Notes: generated by a model from the sequence alone, not told the origin. A stretch of 36,638 bases of DNA from DASWOJ01 sp036398775 (GCA_036398775.1 DASWOJ010000370.1:1-36638); one strand, 5' to 3'; numbered from the stretch's first letter, positions 8,086-16,572 are shown. Numbers and translations are program-made.

Positions 8086-9465
8086 GTGACAACGACGACC
8101 GGCCCGGCGGCTTCGAACACCAAGCGTCTGCATGTCATCACCTGGGGCTGCCAGATGAACGTGTACGACAGCGGCCGTATGACCGACGTTCTGGCGCCCT
8201 TGGGCTATGTCCCGACCGCCACGCCCGACGACGCCGACATGGTGATCCTGAACACCTGCCACATCCGCGACCGCGCGGCGGAAAAGGTGTTCTCCGAGCT
8301 AGGCCGTCTGCGCGCCGTGAAGACGGCGCGGGCGGAGGCCGGGCAGGGCACCATCCTGGCCGTTGCCGGCTGCGTTGCGCAGGCCGAGGGCAAGGAGATA
8401 CTGAGCCGGGCGCCGTTCGTGGACATCGTGCTGGGTCCGCAGACCTATCACCGCCTGCCGGAGATGGTGGCCCGCGCCAGCCGTGCCGCCGGGCAGGTGA
8501 TAGACACCGATTTTCCGGCAGAGGCGAAGTTCGACCACCTCCCGGACAGCACCACCCCACCCGGGGTCACCGCGTTCCTGACGGTGCAGGAGGGATGCGA
8601 CAAGTTCTGCTCGTTCTGCGTGGTGCCCTACACCCGCGGCGCCGAAAGCAGCCGGCCAGCCCTGGCCGTGCTGGCGGAGGCGCGGCGGCTGGTGGCGATG
8701 GGCGCACGGGAGATCACCCTGCTCGGCCAGAACGTGAACGCCTGGCATGGCGACGCTCCCGGCCGGGGATCATGGACCTTTGGCCGGCTGGTGCGGGCGC
8801 TGGCGGAGATACCGGGCTTGGAGCGCCTGCGCTACACCACGTCGCACCCGCGCGACATGGCGGACGACCTGATCTCCGCCCACCGGGACGTGCCGCAGTT
8901 GATGCCGTTCCTGCATCTGCCGGTGCAGTCTGGTTCCGACCGCATCCTGCAGGCGATGAACCGCAAGCACACCTGCGACGACTACCTGCGCCTGGTGGAC
9001 CGCCTGCGCGATGCCCGGCCGGACCTGGCGATGGCGTCTGACTTCATCGTCGGCCATCCCGGAGAGACCGATGCGGACTTCGAGGCGACGCTGGATCTGA
9101 TCCGCCGGGTCGGGTTCGTGCAGGCCTACAGCTTCGCCTATTCGCCCCGGCCCGGCACGCCGGCAGCCGGGGCGCCGAACCAGGTGCCCGCCGCGGCGCA
9201 GGCCGCGCGGCTGCAGGCGTTGCAGGCGCTGCTGCGCGAGCAGGCGGCGGCGTTCAATACGGCGGCCGAGGGCCGAACGCTGCCGGTGCTGTTCACTGGC
9301 CTTGGCCGGCGGCTGGGGCAGTTGTCGGGCCGGTCACCTTTTCTTCAGCCTGTCCATGTACAAGCTCCGGCAACGCTGATCGGCCAGGTCGTGCCGGTGG
9401 CGATCGTGCATGGAACGCCTACATCCCTGTCAGGAACCCTTACCCAGGAGCTAATACCCGCTTGA
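8086..9465 (+). CDS. miaB: tRNA-2-methylthio-N6-dimethylallyladenosine synthase MiaB
   Basis: This radical-SAM methylthiotransferase acts on A37 of tRNAs reading codons that begin with U. The 459-residue product has the three N-terminal cluster cysteines (Cys22 in WGCQMN, Cys58 in LNTCHIRD, Cys96 in AGCVAQ). The radical-SAM CxxxCxxC is EGCDKFCSFC (Cys171, 175, 178). A C-terminal TRAM-like domain follows from about residue 390. GTG at 8086 was chosen because GAGGGGGA lies about 8 bases upstream and the family domain begins about 15 residues later. The frame stays open upstream to 7951, but that extension lacks family similarity. It is the first gene of miaB-phoH-ybeY-corC, and its stop overlaps the likely phoH start. 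Confidence 0.96.
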   Translation: MTTTTGPAASNTKRLHVITWGCQMNVYDSGRMTDVLAPLGYVPTATPDDADMVILNTCHIRDRAAEKVFSELGRLRAVKTARAEAGQGTILAVAGCVAQAEGKEILSRAPFVDIVLGPQTYHRLPEMVARASRAAGQVIDTDFPAEAKFDHLPDSTTPPGVTAFLTVQEGCDKFCSFCVVPYTRGAESSRPALAVLAEARRLVAMGAREITLLGQNVNAWHGDAPGRGSWTFGRLVRALAEIPGLERLRYTTSHPRDMADDLISAHRDVPQLMPFLHLPVQSGSDRILQAMNRKHTCDDYLRLVDRLRDARPDLAMASDFIVGHPGETDADFEATLDLIRRVGFVQAYSFAYSPRPGTPAAGAPNQVPAAAQAARLQALQALLREQAAAFNTAAEGRTLPVLFTGLGRRLGQLSGRSPFLQPVHVQAPATLIGQVVPVAIVHGTPTSLSGTLTQELIPA

Positions 9466-10550
9466 ACATGCTCGCGGCTTCCCAGGCTGCACCGGCGGCG
9501 CCCAAGGCCGTCACCCTGCAATTCAACGACAATGCGCTGCTGCCGTTGTTGTTCGGCGACCATGACCGCAACCTGGTCCGGCTGGAACAAGGGTTAGGCG
9601 TCCGATTGTCGAGCAGAGGCAACCGCGTCGCCATCAGCGGCGACCCCAGCCGGGTCCAGGCGGCCGAGCTGGCGCTGACTGGGCTGTACAAACGCCTGGA
9701 GCAGGGCAAGGGCGTGAGCCGTGGCGACGTGGACGCGGCGATCCGCATGATGGACGCCGACCCCGACCCGCGCCTGCCGCTGTCTGACCTGCCGGCGATA
9801 CAGACCCGCCGCGGCGCCGTCGGCCCCCGCAGCCCCGGGCAGACCACCTACATGGAGATGCTGCAGCGCCACGAGATGGTGTTCGGCATCGGCCCGGCCG
9901 GCACCGGCAAGACCTATCTCGCCGTGGCGCAAGCGGTTGCCATGCTGCAGGCGGGCAGGGTGGACCGCATCGTGCTGTCCCGTCCGGCGGTGGAGGCCGG
10001 GGAGAGGCTGGGCTTCCTGCCCGGCGACCTAAAGGACAAGGTGGACCCCTATTTGCGTCCGCTGTACGACGCGCTGCACGACATGATGCCCGGCGACCAG
10101 GTTATCCGCCGCATGGGCACCGGCGAGATCGAGGTGGCGCCGCTGGCGTTCATGCGCGGGCGCACCCTGGCCCATGCCTTCGTGATCCTGGACGAGGCGC
10201 AGAACACTACGCCGGTGCAGATGAAGATGTTCCTGACCCGCATGGGGGAGGGCACGCGCATGGTCATCACCGGCGACCTGAGCCAGATAGACCTGCCGCC
10301 GGGCCAGCGCAGCGGGCTGCGCGACGCGCTGGACACCGTGGAAGGGCTGCCGACCATCGGCATCACCCGCTTCGGCGTGCGGGACGTGGTGCGGCATCCG
10401 CTGGTCGCGGCGATCGTGGACGCGTATGAGCAGCGTGCGCAGGCTCAGCGCGACGCCGGGGCGCCCGAGGCCGGGCAGAACGCGCCGCGCAGCAACCTCC
10501 GTCCGCGGCGCGATCCGCTGCCGGACCATCAGGACACCAATGGAACCTAG
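9462..10550 (+). CDS. phoH: PhoH family ATPase (YbeZ-like)
   Basis: The 362-residue P-loop protein belongs to the PhoH/YbeZ family, thought to act with YbeY in rRNA/RNA metabolism. Walker A is GPAGTGKT (144-151) and Walker B is VILDEAQ (241-247), followed by the conserved TTPVQMKMFLTRMG. An N-terminal KH-like region (about 15-85) is followed by the ATPase core. The tail after about residue 325 is low-complexity and polar. Two starts are possible. TTG 9462 lies 11 bases from AGGAG (9446-9450) and overlaps the miaB stop by 4 bases. ATG 9468 lies 17 bases away. Spacing favours TTG, and both give the same core protein. Confidence 0.94.
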   Translation: MNMLAASQAAPAAPKAVTLQFNDNALLPLLFGDHDRNLVRLEQGLGVRLSSRGNRVAISGDPSRVQAAELALTGLYKRLEQGKGVSRGDVDAAIRMMDADPDPRLPLSDLPAIQTRRGAVGPRSPGQTTYMEMLQRHEMVFGIGPAGTGKTYLAVAQAVAMLQAGRVDRIVLSRPAVEAGERLGFLPGDLKDKVDPYLRPLYDALHDMMPGDQVIRRMGTGEIEVAPLAFMRGRTLAHAFVILDEAQNTTPVQMKMFLTRMGEGTRMVITGDLSQIDLPPGQRSGLRDALDTVEGLPTIGITRFGVRDVVRHPLVAAIVDAYEQRAQAQRDAGAPEAGQNAPRSNLRPRRDPLPDHQDTNGT

Positions 10551-10980
10551 CCCTAGACCCGGCCCCGCTTCGGCGGGGCCACCTGTTATCGTGCTGGATG
10601 CGAGATGGCGGCGTTTCGTGCCTGGGGTGGAGGCGGTCGCCTCCCGTGCCGCAAGGGCCGCCGGCGGAGTCGGCGCCGTGGTGCTGGCATCCGACCGCGA
10701 GGTAAAGCGCCTCAACGCCCGGCACCGCGGGCGCAACAAGCCCACCAACGTGCTGACCTTCGACGGCGGCGACATCGTGCTGGCGCTTGGCGTCGTGCGG
10801 CGCGAGGCCCGGGACGCCGGGCTTCGTCCTGCGCACCATCTCGCGCACCTAGTCGTTCATGGCGCCCTGCACCTGGATGGCCACGACCACCATAACGCTG
10901 GCGAAACCCGGCGCATGGAGATGGCCGAGGCCCGCCTGCTGCACGGCATCGGCGTCCCGAATCCGTGGCGGCAGCGGTGA
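10540..10980 (+). CDS. ybeY: endoribonuclease/rRNA maturation factor YbeY
   Basis: The 146-residue metalloprotein is required for 16S rRNA 3'-end maturation and ribosome quality control. The zinc-binding signature is HLVVHGALHLDGHDH, with His107, His111 and His117 as the expected ligands. The family segment NKPTNVLTF lies at 66-74. ATG 10540 has AGGA five bases upstream and lies inside the last codons of phoH (11-bp overlap). The longer open frame starting near 10426 would lie entirely within phoH and is not used. The position between phoH and corC is the standard arrangement in Proteobacteria. Confidence 0.95.
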   Translation: MEPSPRPGPASAGPPVIVLDARWRRFVPGVEAVASRAARAAGGVGAVVLASDREVKRLNARHRGRNKPTNVLTFDGGDIVLALGVVRREARDAGLRPAHHLAHLVVHGALHLDGHDHHNAGETRRMEMAEARLLHGIGVPNPWRQR

Positions 10981-11870
10981 GCGTCACCCTTCCCAGCAGC
11001 CGCAGCATCCTGCACCGCGTCCGCCAGCGCCTGCGCGGGCGCCATCGTGACGGCAACGTGCGGGAGAGCATCGCCGAGCTGGTGCAGCAGTCCATTGACG
11101 ACAGCCAGACCGACGGCACCGCCCCCGAGCTGGACCGGCAGGAACGCGCGCTGATCGCCAACGTCCTGCGCTTGCGCGGCATGACGGCGGATGACGTCAT
11201 GATCCCACGCGCCGACATCATAGCCATCCCCGTGGACGTGACGCTGGAACAGGCGCTGGACCAGATACGGCGCGAGGGACATTCCCGCCTGCCGGTCTAT
11301 CGCGAGCAGCTCGACGACATCCTGGGCATGGTGCACATCAAGGACGTGTTCTCCTATGTCGGCCGCCCCGACGCCTTCAACCTGGAGGCGCTGCTGCGGC
11401 GTCCGCTGATGGTGGCGCCGCAGATCCCGGTGCTGGACCTGCTGCTGCAGATGCGCCAGGCCCGGATGCACCTGGCCCTGGTCGTGGACGAGTACGGCGG
11501 CATTGACGGCCTGCTGACCATCGAGGACCTGGTTGAGGAGATCGTCGGCGACATCGCCGACGAGCACGACGAGGTCGAAGGCCCGATGATCGTCGAACGC
11601 CCGGACGGCGCCCTGGACCTGGATGCCCGCCTGCCCATCGAGGACTTCGAGGCGCGGCTGGGTCCTATCTTGTCCGACGAGGAGCGGGAGGCCGACATGG
11701 ACACCATCGGCGGCCTGGTGTTCACGCTGGCCGGCCGGGTGCCGGCGCGCGGGGAGGTGATCAGCCATTCGTCTGGGCTGGAGTTCCGCATCCTGGACGC
11801 GGATGCACGGCGGATCAGGCGGCTGCGGGCGCGGCGTCCGGCGGCGGTCTCGGCGGAGGCGGCGGAATAG
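10965..11870 (+). CDS. corC: hemolysin/CorC family protein with tandem CBS domains
   Basis: The 301-residue cytosolic protein has two CBS domains (about 75-135 and 140-195; PVYREQLDDILGMVHIKDV and the LVVDEYGGIDGLLTIEDLVEEIVGDI region). A C-terminal CorC_HlyC domain (about 205-290, ADMDTIGGLVFTLAGRVP) follows. Related proteins are linked to magnesium/cobalt efflux or regulation of transporters; no DUF21 membrane domain is present. Two GTG starts are plausible: 10965, and 10977, which gives a GTGA overlap with ybeY. They differ by four residues and neither has a clear Shine-Dalgarno sequence. An lnt gene often follows in Alphaproteobacteria but is absent here. Confidence 0.92.
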   Translation: MAAAVSVTLPSSRSILHRVRQRLRGRHRDGNVRESIAELVQQSIDDSQTDGTAPELDRQERALIANVLRLRGMTADDVMIPRADIIAIPVDVTLEQALDQIRREGHSRLPVYREQLDDILGMVHIKDVFSYVGRPDAFNLEALLRRPLMVAPQIPVLDLLLQMRQARMHLALVVDEYGGIDGLLTIEDLVEEIVGDIADEHDEVEGPMIVERPDGALDLDARLPIEDFEARLGPILSDEEREADMDTIGGLVFTLAGRVPARGEVISHSSGLEFRILDADARRIRRLRARRPAAVSAEAAE

Positions 11871-11944
11871 GAGCGCCCATGCCCTAGTGGTAGGGGAAAC
11901 CGCCCGCCGCCATCCTTGTTGCGGGCCAGCACAGATCAGCGCAT

Positions 11945-11959
11945 CATGACAGCTTCATG
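11945..11959. promoter_or_regulatory. inverted repeat ahead of the metal-locus operon (candidate operator)
   Basis: CATGA, five bases, TCATG is a perfect inverted repeat. It lies 36 bases upstream of the first gene of the DUF2946/ABC/PCuAC/Sco unit, in the only intergenic space long enough (about 125 bp) to hold its promoter. A role as a regulator-binding site is inference. No matching second copy was noticed at another start in the window. Confidence 0.25.
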
Positions 11960-11995
11960 GTTGCCCAAATCTTAGCCAGGGCCGACAGGACCAGC

Positions 11996-12367
11996 ATGTG
12001 CCGCCTCTTGCTGGCGGTGCTGATGCTGGCGGCAATCCTGCTCGGGACAGGCATTCCCGCCGCAAGCACCCACGCTGCGTCAATGGATCTTGCCGGGCTG
12101 GAGGGCGTGGCGATCTGCCACGGCGGCGGTCCGGACGTTCCGGCGGGCCACGACCCGTCCAAGGCGCCGGGCCATGACCATGCTTGCCTCCTGTGTTCGG
12201 CTTGCTTCATGGCTGGTCCAGCGGTGCTCCCACCATCCTGCGACGTGCCGCTGCTTGCAACTGCGCGTCTGACCGGCCGTGCGGCGCTGCCTCCGCCGGC
12301 AACCGGGCCGCCGCACCCGGCCCGGGCTGCCACCCCTCCGACCGGACCACCTGCCCACCCCGTCTGA
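11996..12367 (+). CDS. small exported Cys/His-rich protein, DUF2946-like
   Basis: The 123-residue protein has an N-terminal signal or membrane segment (MCRLLLAVLMLAAILLGTG). A metal-ligand-like region follows: CH at 41-42, His52, His60, His62, then CxxCxxC as CLLCSAC (Cys64, 67, 70). A proline-rich tail closes it. This layout matches small proteins annotated DUF2946, often found beside copper or TonB-uptake genes; the DUF assignment is from pattern memory. ATG 11996 has AGGA five bases upstream. The frame opens at 11957, but that start has no ribosome-binding sequence. It is the first gene of the unit ending with the Sco gene, and a second CxxCxxC protein lies at 15359. Confidence 0.7.
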   Translation: MCRLLLAVLMLAAILLGTGIPAASTHAASMDLAGLEGVAICHGGGPDVPAGHDPSKAPGHDHACLLCSACFMAGPAVLPPSCDVPLLATARLTGRAALPPPATGPPHPARAATPPTGPPAHPV

Positions 12368-12430
12368 ACGCCTGTTCGCGGCCGTCCCTGTTGGGCGGCT
12401 GTTTCCTGTGCTCCGACCGGATGGACCCCT

Positions 12431-13573
12431 ATGACCCCCTTCCTTGCGCGGCCGATCCGCCGCCGTACGCTTGCCGTGGGCGGCGCCCTTGCCGTCTTGC
12501 TGCCGGGCCGCCGCGCCCTGGCCGTCCTGCCCTCGATCCTGGACGCCCTGGGCCGCACCGTCAGCCTTAAAGGCGCGGCTGAGCGTATCGTGCTCGACTT
12601 CAACTACGAGGAGTTCACCGCCGTTGCCGGCCCAGCCGGCTGGGACCGCGTGGTGGGCTTCAACAAGGCGCAGTGGGCGACGAACCGGGCGGCGATCTAC
12701 CGCCGCTACCTCGTGCCGATCCCGCGCCTGGCCGCGCTGGCCGACGTGGGCAGCACGGAAACCGGCAGCTTCAGCATGGAGCGCGTGCTGTCGCTCCGCC
12801 CAGACCTTGTCGTCCTGGGCTATTGGTCCTTCGTCGCCCTGCCGGACCAGGTCAAGCAGTTGGAGGCGCTCGGCATCCCGGTAATGGTGGTGGACTACAA
12901 TGCCGAGATGCCGGAGCGGCACGTCGCCAGCACCCTTGCCCTGGGCGTTGCCACCGGAAACGAGGAGCGCGCCCGTGCCCTGGCTGCGCTCTACACGGAC
13001 AAGCTGGCTGAGATCCGGCGCCGGGTCGCCGACGCGCCAGTCCGGCCGAAGGTTTACGTGGAATTGGGCCAGGGCGGCGCGGACGTGGTGGGCAACACCT
13101 ACTGGAAAGGCATGTGGGGCCGCCTGGTGGAGTTTGCTGGCGCCGATAACATCGCCGCGGGACGGCTGCCCGGCGCTGGCGCCTGGGGACCGCTCGCCCC
13201 CGAATACGTGCTGGCGGCCAACCCTGATGCGGTGTTCATCGCCGGGTCGTCCTGGACGGGGCGGCCGGACGCCGTGCTGACCGGCTTCGACGCGGACGAG
13301 GCCACGACCCGGGCGAGACTGCTGCCCTATGCCCGGCGCCAGGGCTGGCCGGAGATGGCGGCGGTCCGCAACGGGCAGCTCCATGCCATCGAGCATGGGC
13401 TGTGCCGCGCGCTGTTCGACTACACGGCGACGCAATACATCGCCAAGGCCATCTTCCCCGACCGATGCGCCGACCTGGACCCGGTTGCCGAGCTGCGCCG
13501 CTACCACGAGCAGTTCCTGCCCGTGGCGTTCGAGGGCACCTGGATGGCGCGGCTGGCGCCACCACCGGCATGA
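12431..13573 (+). CDS. ABC transporter periplasmic substrate-binding protein (FecB/BtuF-like)
   Basis: The 380-residue binding protein is of the iron-siderophore/cobalamin class. A twin-arginine-like export signal is visible (IRRRTLAV, then a hydrophobic stretch, cleavage likely after RRALA near residue 30). The family opening DALGRTVSLKGAAERIV follows. Further family features are FSMERVLSLRPDLVVLGYW and the interlobe helix region VVDYNAEMPERHVAST. The C-terminal lobe includes VYVELGQGGADVVGN. The class binds ferric siderophores, haem, B12 or other metal chelates in the periplasm. The true ligand cannot be read from the sequence, and its copper-gene neighbours suggest a copper or other metal complex. 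It overlaps the permease gene by ATGA. Confidence 0.88.
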   Translation: MTPFLARPIRRRTLAVGGALAVLLPGRRALAVLPSILDALGRTVSLKGAAERIVLDFNYEEFTAVAGPAGWDRVVGFNKAQWATNRAAIYRRYLVPIPRLAALADVGSTETGSFSMERVLSLRPDLVVLGYWSFVALPDQVKQLEALGIPVMVVDYNAEMPERHVASTLALGVATGNEERARALAALYTDKLAEIRRRVADAPVRPKVYVELGQGGADVVGNTYWKGMWGRLVEFAGADNIAAGRLPGAGAWGPLAPEYVLAANPDAVFIAGSSWTGRPDAVLTGFDADEATTRARLLPYARRQGWPEMAAVRNGQLHAIEHGLCRALFDYTATQYIAKAIFPDRCADLDPVAELRRYHEQFLPVAFEGTWMARLAPPPA

Positions 13574-14613
13574 ACGCGGCCCTGGGCACCGCCGCGGCAG
13601 GGTGGCGGGCCGCCGATGCCCGACGCGCCGTCGTGACAGCCACGGCGGCGCTTCTGCTGGCCGGGAGTTTCGCCGCGGACCTGGCGACGGGGCCGGCGAC
13701 CCTGCCAATCCCGACCGTCCTGCGTTCGCTGGCGGGGATGGCGTCTGACCCCATGACGGACGCCATCGTGCGGACCCTGCGGCTGCCTATCGCATTGATG
13801 GCGGCCGTGGTGGGCGCGGCGCTGGGCGTTTCGGGCGCGGTGATGCAGACGGTGCTGAACAACCCGCTTGCCAGCAGCTACACGCTGGGCATCTCGGCAG
13901 GCGCCGGGTTCGGGGCGGCGCTGGCCATCCTGTTCGGCGCGGCGCTGCCGTTGCCGGACGCCTGGGCGATCCCGCTGGCCGCCTTCCTGTTTGCCGGCCT
14001 GGCGTGCGCCATGGTCGCGGGCGCAGGGCGGCTGCGCGGCGCGACGCCCGAGATGCTCGTGCTGGCGGGCATCGCCTGCCTGTTCCTATTCCAGGCGCTG
14101 CTGAGCCTGCTGCAGTTCCTGGCGTCGCCGGAGGCGCTGCAGCAGATCGTGTTCTGGCTGTTCGGCAGCCTGCAGCGTGCGACGCTGACCAAGGTGGGGA
14201 TCGTCGCCGCCGTGCTGTGCCTCGTGCTGCCGGTCCTGCTGTCCGACGCCTGGCGGCTGACGGCCCTGCGGCTCGGGGACGACCGGGCGCGGGCGCTGGG
14301 CGTGCGGGTGGGGCCGCTGCGGCTGCGCGCCTTCGTCGCGGTGTCGCTACTGACCGGGGCAGCGGTCGCCTTCGTGGGAACCATCGGTTTCGTCGGCCTG
14401 GTGGCGCCACACATCGCGCGGATGCTGGTGGGCGAGGACCAGCGGCACCTGTTGCCGGCGTCGGCGGTGTTCGGCGCGCTGCTGTTGTCGGCGGCGTCCG
14501 TCGTCAGCAAGGTAATCATCTCCGGCGCAGTGTTCCCCATCGGCATCGTCACTGCGCTGATCGGAGTACCGTTCTTCGCCTGGCTGGTGCTATCGCTGGG
14601 GCAGGGGCGATGA
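13570..14613 (+). CDS. FecCD-type ABC transporter permease
   Basis: The 347-residue inner-membrane permease is strongly hydrophobic, with about 9-10 predicted membrane segments. The family signature near the C-terminus is FVGTIGFVGLVAPHIARMLVG, followed by the RHLLPASAVFGALLLSAASVVSK region. The usual aspartate of the latter motif (often ADLLAR) is replaced by serine/valine residues here. The segment LGVSGAVMQTVLNNPLASSYTLGIS is also typical. Such permeases form homodimers with two ATPases and accept cargo from a FecB/BtuF protein. The start at ATG 13570 overlaps the binding-protein stop (ATGA); the open frame upstream to 13402 lies inside that gene. The stop overlaps the ATPase start (ATGA). 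Confidence 0.93.
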   Translation: MNAALGTAAAGWRAADARRAVVTATAALLLAGSFAADLATGPATLPIPTVLRSLAGMASDPMTDAIVRTLRLPIALMAAVVGAALGVSGAVMQTVLNNPLASSYTLGISAGAGFGAALAILFGAALPLPDAWAIPLAAFLFAGLACAMVAGAGRLRGATPEMLVLAGIACLFLFQALLSLLQFLASPEALQQIVFWLFGSLQRATLTKVGIVAAVLCLVLPVLLSDAWRLTALRLGDDRARALGVRVGPLRLRAFVAVSLLTGAAVAFVGTIGFVGLVAPHIARMLVGEDQRHLLPASAVFGALLLSAASVVSKVIISGAVFPIGIVTALIGVPFFAWLVLSLGQGR

Positions 14614-15362
14614 GGCTTTGCGCCGCCGCGGTGGGCGTCCGCTACGGCGCCCGCATCGCCGTGGACAGCGTCAGCCTGGCGGCGCAGCCTGGCGAGGTGC
14701 TGGCGATCCTGGGCGCCAACGGGTCCGGCAAGTCGTCGCTGCTGCGTGCGCTGGCAGGCGTCCAGGCGCATAGCGGCGGCATCGCCTGGGACGGCGGCGC
14801 CGCGCCGCCCGGCAGCATCGGCTACATGCCGCAGGATACCGGCGCCCGCGTGGCGCTGACGGCGTTCGAGGTCGTGCTGCTGGGCCGGATGCGGTCGCTG
14901 TCGTTCCGGCCCGGACGTGCCGACCTTGCAGCGGCGGAGGCGGCGATGGCCGAGATCGGCGTCGTGGACCTCGCTGGCCGGCGCATCGGCGAGTTGAGCG
15001 GGGGACAGCGGCAAATGGTGCTGCTGGCGCAGGTGCTGTCCGGCAATCCGCGCGTGCTGCTGCTGGACGAGCCGACGGGCGCGCTGGACATCGCCCACCA
15101 GTTGCACGTCCTGGACCTGCTGCGCACCAGCACGCGGGCGCGGGGCTTGACGACCATCGCCGTGCTGCACGACCTGAACGCCGCGGCGCGCTTTGCCGAC
15201 GGGATCGCGGTGATGCAAGCGGGACGGCTGGTGGGCACCGGCCTGCCAGCCGACGTGCTGTGCCCGGCTACGCTGGAACCTGCCTTCGCCGTACGGGTTG
15301 CGGTGGACCAGGGATCGGACGGGCATCCGGTCGTGCTGCCGCTGCGGGCCATCAGGGCGTGA
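14610..15362 (+). CDS. FecE/BtuD-type ABC transporter ATP-binding protein
   Basis: The 250-residue cytoplasmic ATPase powers the adjacent FecCD-type permease. All catalytic motifs are intact: Walker A GANGSGKS (35-42), Q-loop at YMPQDTG (72-78), signature LSGGQ (129-133), Walker B VLLLDEP (149-155) and H-loop His187 (VLHDLN). The length is typical. ATG 14610 overlaps the permease stop by four bases. Its own stop overlaps a candidate GTG start of the next small gene (GTGA), continuing the coupled string. Confidence 0.94.
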   Translation: MRLCAAAVGVRYGARIAVDSVSLAAQPGEVLAILGANGSGKSSLLRALAGVQAHSGGIAWDGGAAPPGSIGYMPQDTGARVALTAFEVVLLGRMRSLSFRPGRADLAAAEAAMAEIGVVDLAGRRIGELSGGQRQMVLLAQVLSGNPRVLLLDEPTGALDIAHQLHVLDLLRTSTRARGLTTIAVLHDLNAAARFADGIAVMQAGRLVGTGLPADVLCPATLEPAFAVRVAVDQGSDGHPVVLPLRAIRA

Positions 15363-15724
15363 GGCGCGGGCGCGCCATGCCCGGCCTGTGGCCGGCGATG
15401 CTGGCGCCGGTCCAGCAGCCGCTGCCGCGCCCGGCTGCGGACGTTGCGGCGGTGATTTGCCATGCCAGCGCCAGCGGTGCGCCGGCGCCCGGACGTCCGG
15501 ACCGGGCCTGTCCGCCTTGCTTGTTGTGCATCGCCGCCCCCGGCCTCGCGCTTGCGGCCGTGGCACCTGCGCTTTTCGTGCCAGCCCCGGCGGCAGATGC
15601 GGCCGCGAGGCGGCCTGCCGACCATTCCAGCGGCCCTGACGTGGGTCCGATCCCTTCTGCCTGTGGCTCCCCTTGCTCAAGCCAGAGCCGCATAAACCCG
15701 ATCCAAACAGGAACTGACCCATGA
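15359..15724 (+). CDS. second small Cys-rich protein, DUF2946-like
   Basis: A 121-residue product results from GTG 15359, which shares GTGA with the ATPase stop; an alternative is ATG 15377 (115 residues). It carries ICH at 33-35, then CxxCxxC as CPPCLLC (Cys51, 54, 57). A hydrophobic segment (about 57-75) and a polar tail with two more cysteines follow. The CH-spacer-CxxCxxC arrangement repeats that of the first gene of the unit, so the two are probably paralogues or same-family small metal-binding proteins. An obvious N-terminal signal peptide is lacking, unlike the first copy. The stop overlaps the start of the PCuAC gene (ATGA). Overlaps on both sides support expression as part of the operon. 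Confidence 0.6.
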   Translation: MRRGRAMPGLWPAMLAPVQQPLPRPAADVAAVICHASASGAPAPGRPDRACPPCLLCIAAPGLALAAVAPALFVPAPAADAAARRPADHSSGPDVGPIPSACGSPCSSQSRINPIQTGTDP

Positions 15725-16572
15725 TCCGCCCTGCCGCTCCTTGGAGCCTCGTGCTCGCTGCCCTGCTGGCCCCTGCATCCCAGCCCAGCGCCGCAGCCAC
15801 CCATCCCCTGAAGGACTCAGGACCAGCAAAGGATACAGGTCCGGCAGGGATGTCCGAGCTGCTGCTACCGTACGCCGAAGCCGTGGACGACGACCGCGGC
15901 ACCGTCGCGCGGCACTCCGCCGCAGGCCGGACTGTGCCGCTGCCGCTCCTGGCCGCCGACCCGGCGGAGCAGATGGCCGCGCCACCCTACCTCGCTCGGA
16001 TGCTTCCCATGGTTGGCCAAACCGCCGGATGGCACGCCGTCATCGCCCGGACTGGACGTCAAACCGCGGATATCCTGAGGGTCAGCGAGACCCAGCCTGG
16101 TCAGGCCGCCGCCATCCGTGCCGAACAGGCCTGGGCACGCGCGACCGCGCCGCAGCAGAAGGTGGGCGGCGCCTACGTGACGCTCATGAGCCCGGCCGAC
16201 GACCGGCTGGTGGGTGTCAGCAGCCCCGTTGCCGGGCGTGCGGAGGTCCACGAGATGCAGATGGACGGCAACGTGATGCGGATGCGCGAGGTGACTGACG
16301 GCCTGGCGCTGCCGGCTGGCAAGGTGGTGGCGCTGGCGCCAGGCGGCTACCACATCATGCTCATGGATTTGAGGCAGCCCCTCGTAGCTGGGCAGGTGAT
16401 CCCCATGCAGCTCCGGTTCCGAACAGCCCCGCCGCTGGACTTGCGGGTGCAGGTGGCGCCGGTGGGGGCGTCTGCGCCGCCGGGCGCCGGTGCATCCGCA
16501 GCGCCGGGCCTTGGTGCGTCCGCACCGCCAGGCGTCGAAGGCCACGCCCGTATGCCGGGGCATGTCCGTTGA
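15721..16572 (+). CDS. PCu(A)C-type periplasmic copper chaperone with N-terminal extension
   Basis: The 283-residue exported protein has a signal peptide (about 1-26). The C-terminal half (about 130-245) is a PCu(A)C domain. Copper ligands match the H(M)X10M...HXM pattern: His177 (HEM, Met179), Met188, His211 and Met213 (HIM). Such chaperones deliver Cu(I) to the CuA site of cytochrome oxidase or to Sco. Family members are usually about 150-170 residues. Here, roughly 100 extra residues (27-130) of unrecognised sequence precede the domain. The end carries an Ala/Pro/Gly repeat (GASAPPG-GASAAPG-GASAPPG, about 249-271) and a His/Met-containing tail. The gene sits between the second DUF2946-like gene and sco, overlapping both. 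Confidence 0.85.
   Translation: MIRPAAPWSLVLAALLAPASQPSAAATHPLKDSGPAKDTGPAGMSELLLPYAEAVDDDRGTVARHSAAGRTVPLPLLAADPAEQMAAPPYLARMLPMVGQTAGWHAVIARTGRQTADILRVSETQPGQAAAIRAEQAWARATAPQQKVGGAYVTLMSPADDRLVGVSSPVAGRAEVHEMQMDGNVMRMREVTDGLALPAGKVVALAPGGYHIMLMDLRQPLVAGQVIPMQLRFRTAPPLDLRVQVAPVGASAPPGAGASAAPGLGASAPPGVEGHARMPGHVR

Noticed and set aside
13878..15902. Minus-strand open frame (674 codons) across the ABC permease/ATPase genes
   Set aside because: Antisense to three well-supported overlapping genes; low-complexity composition and no motif.
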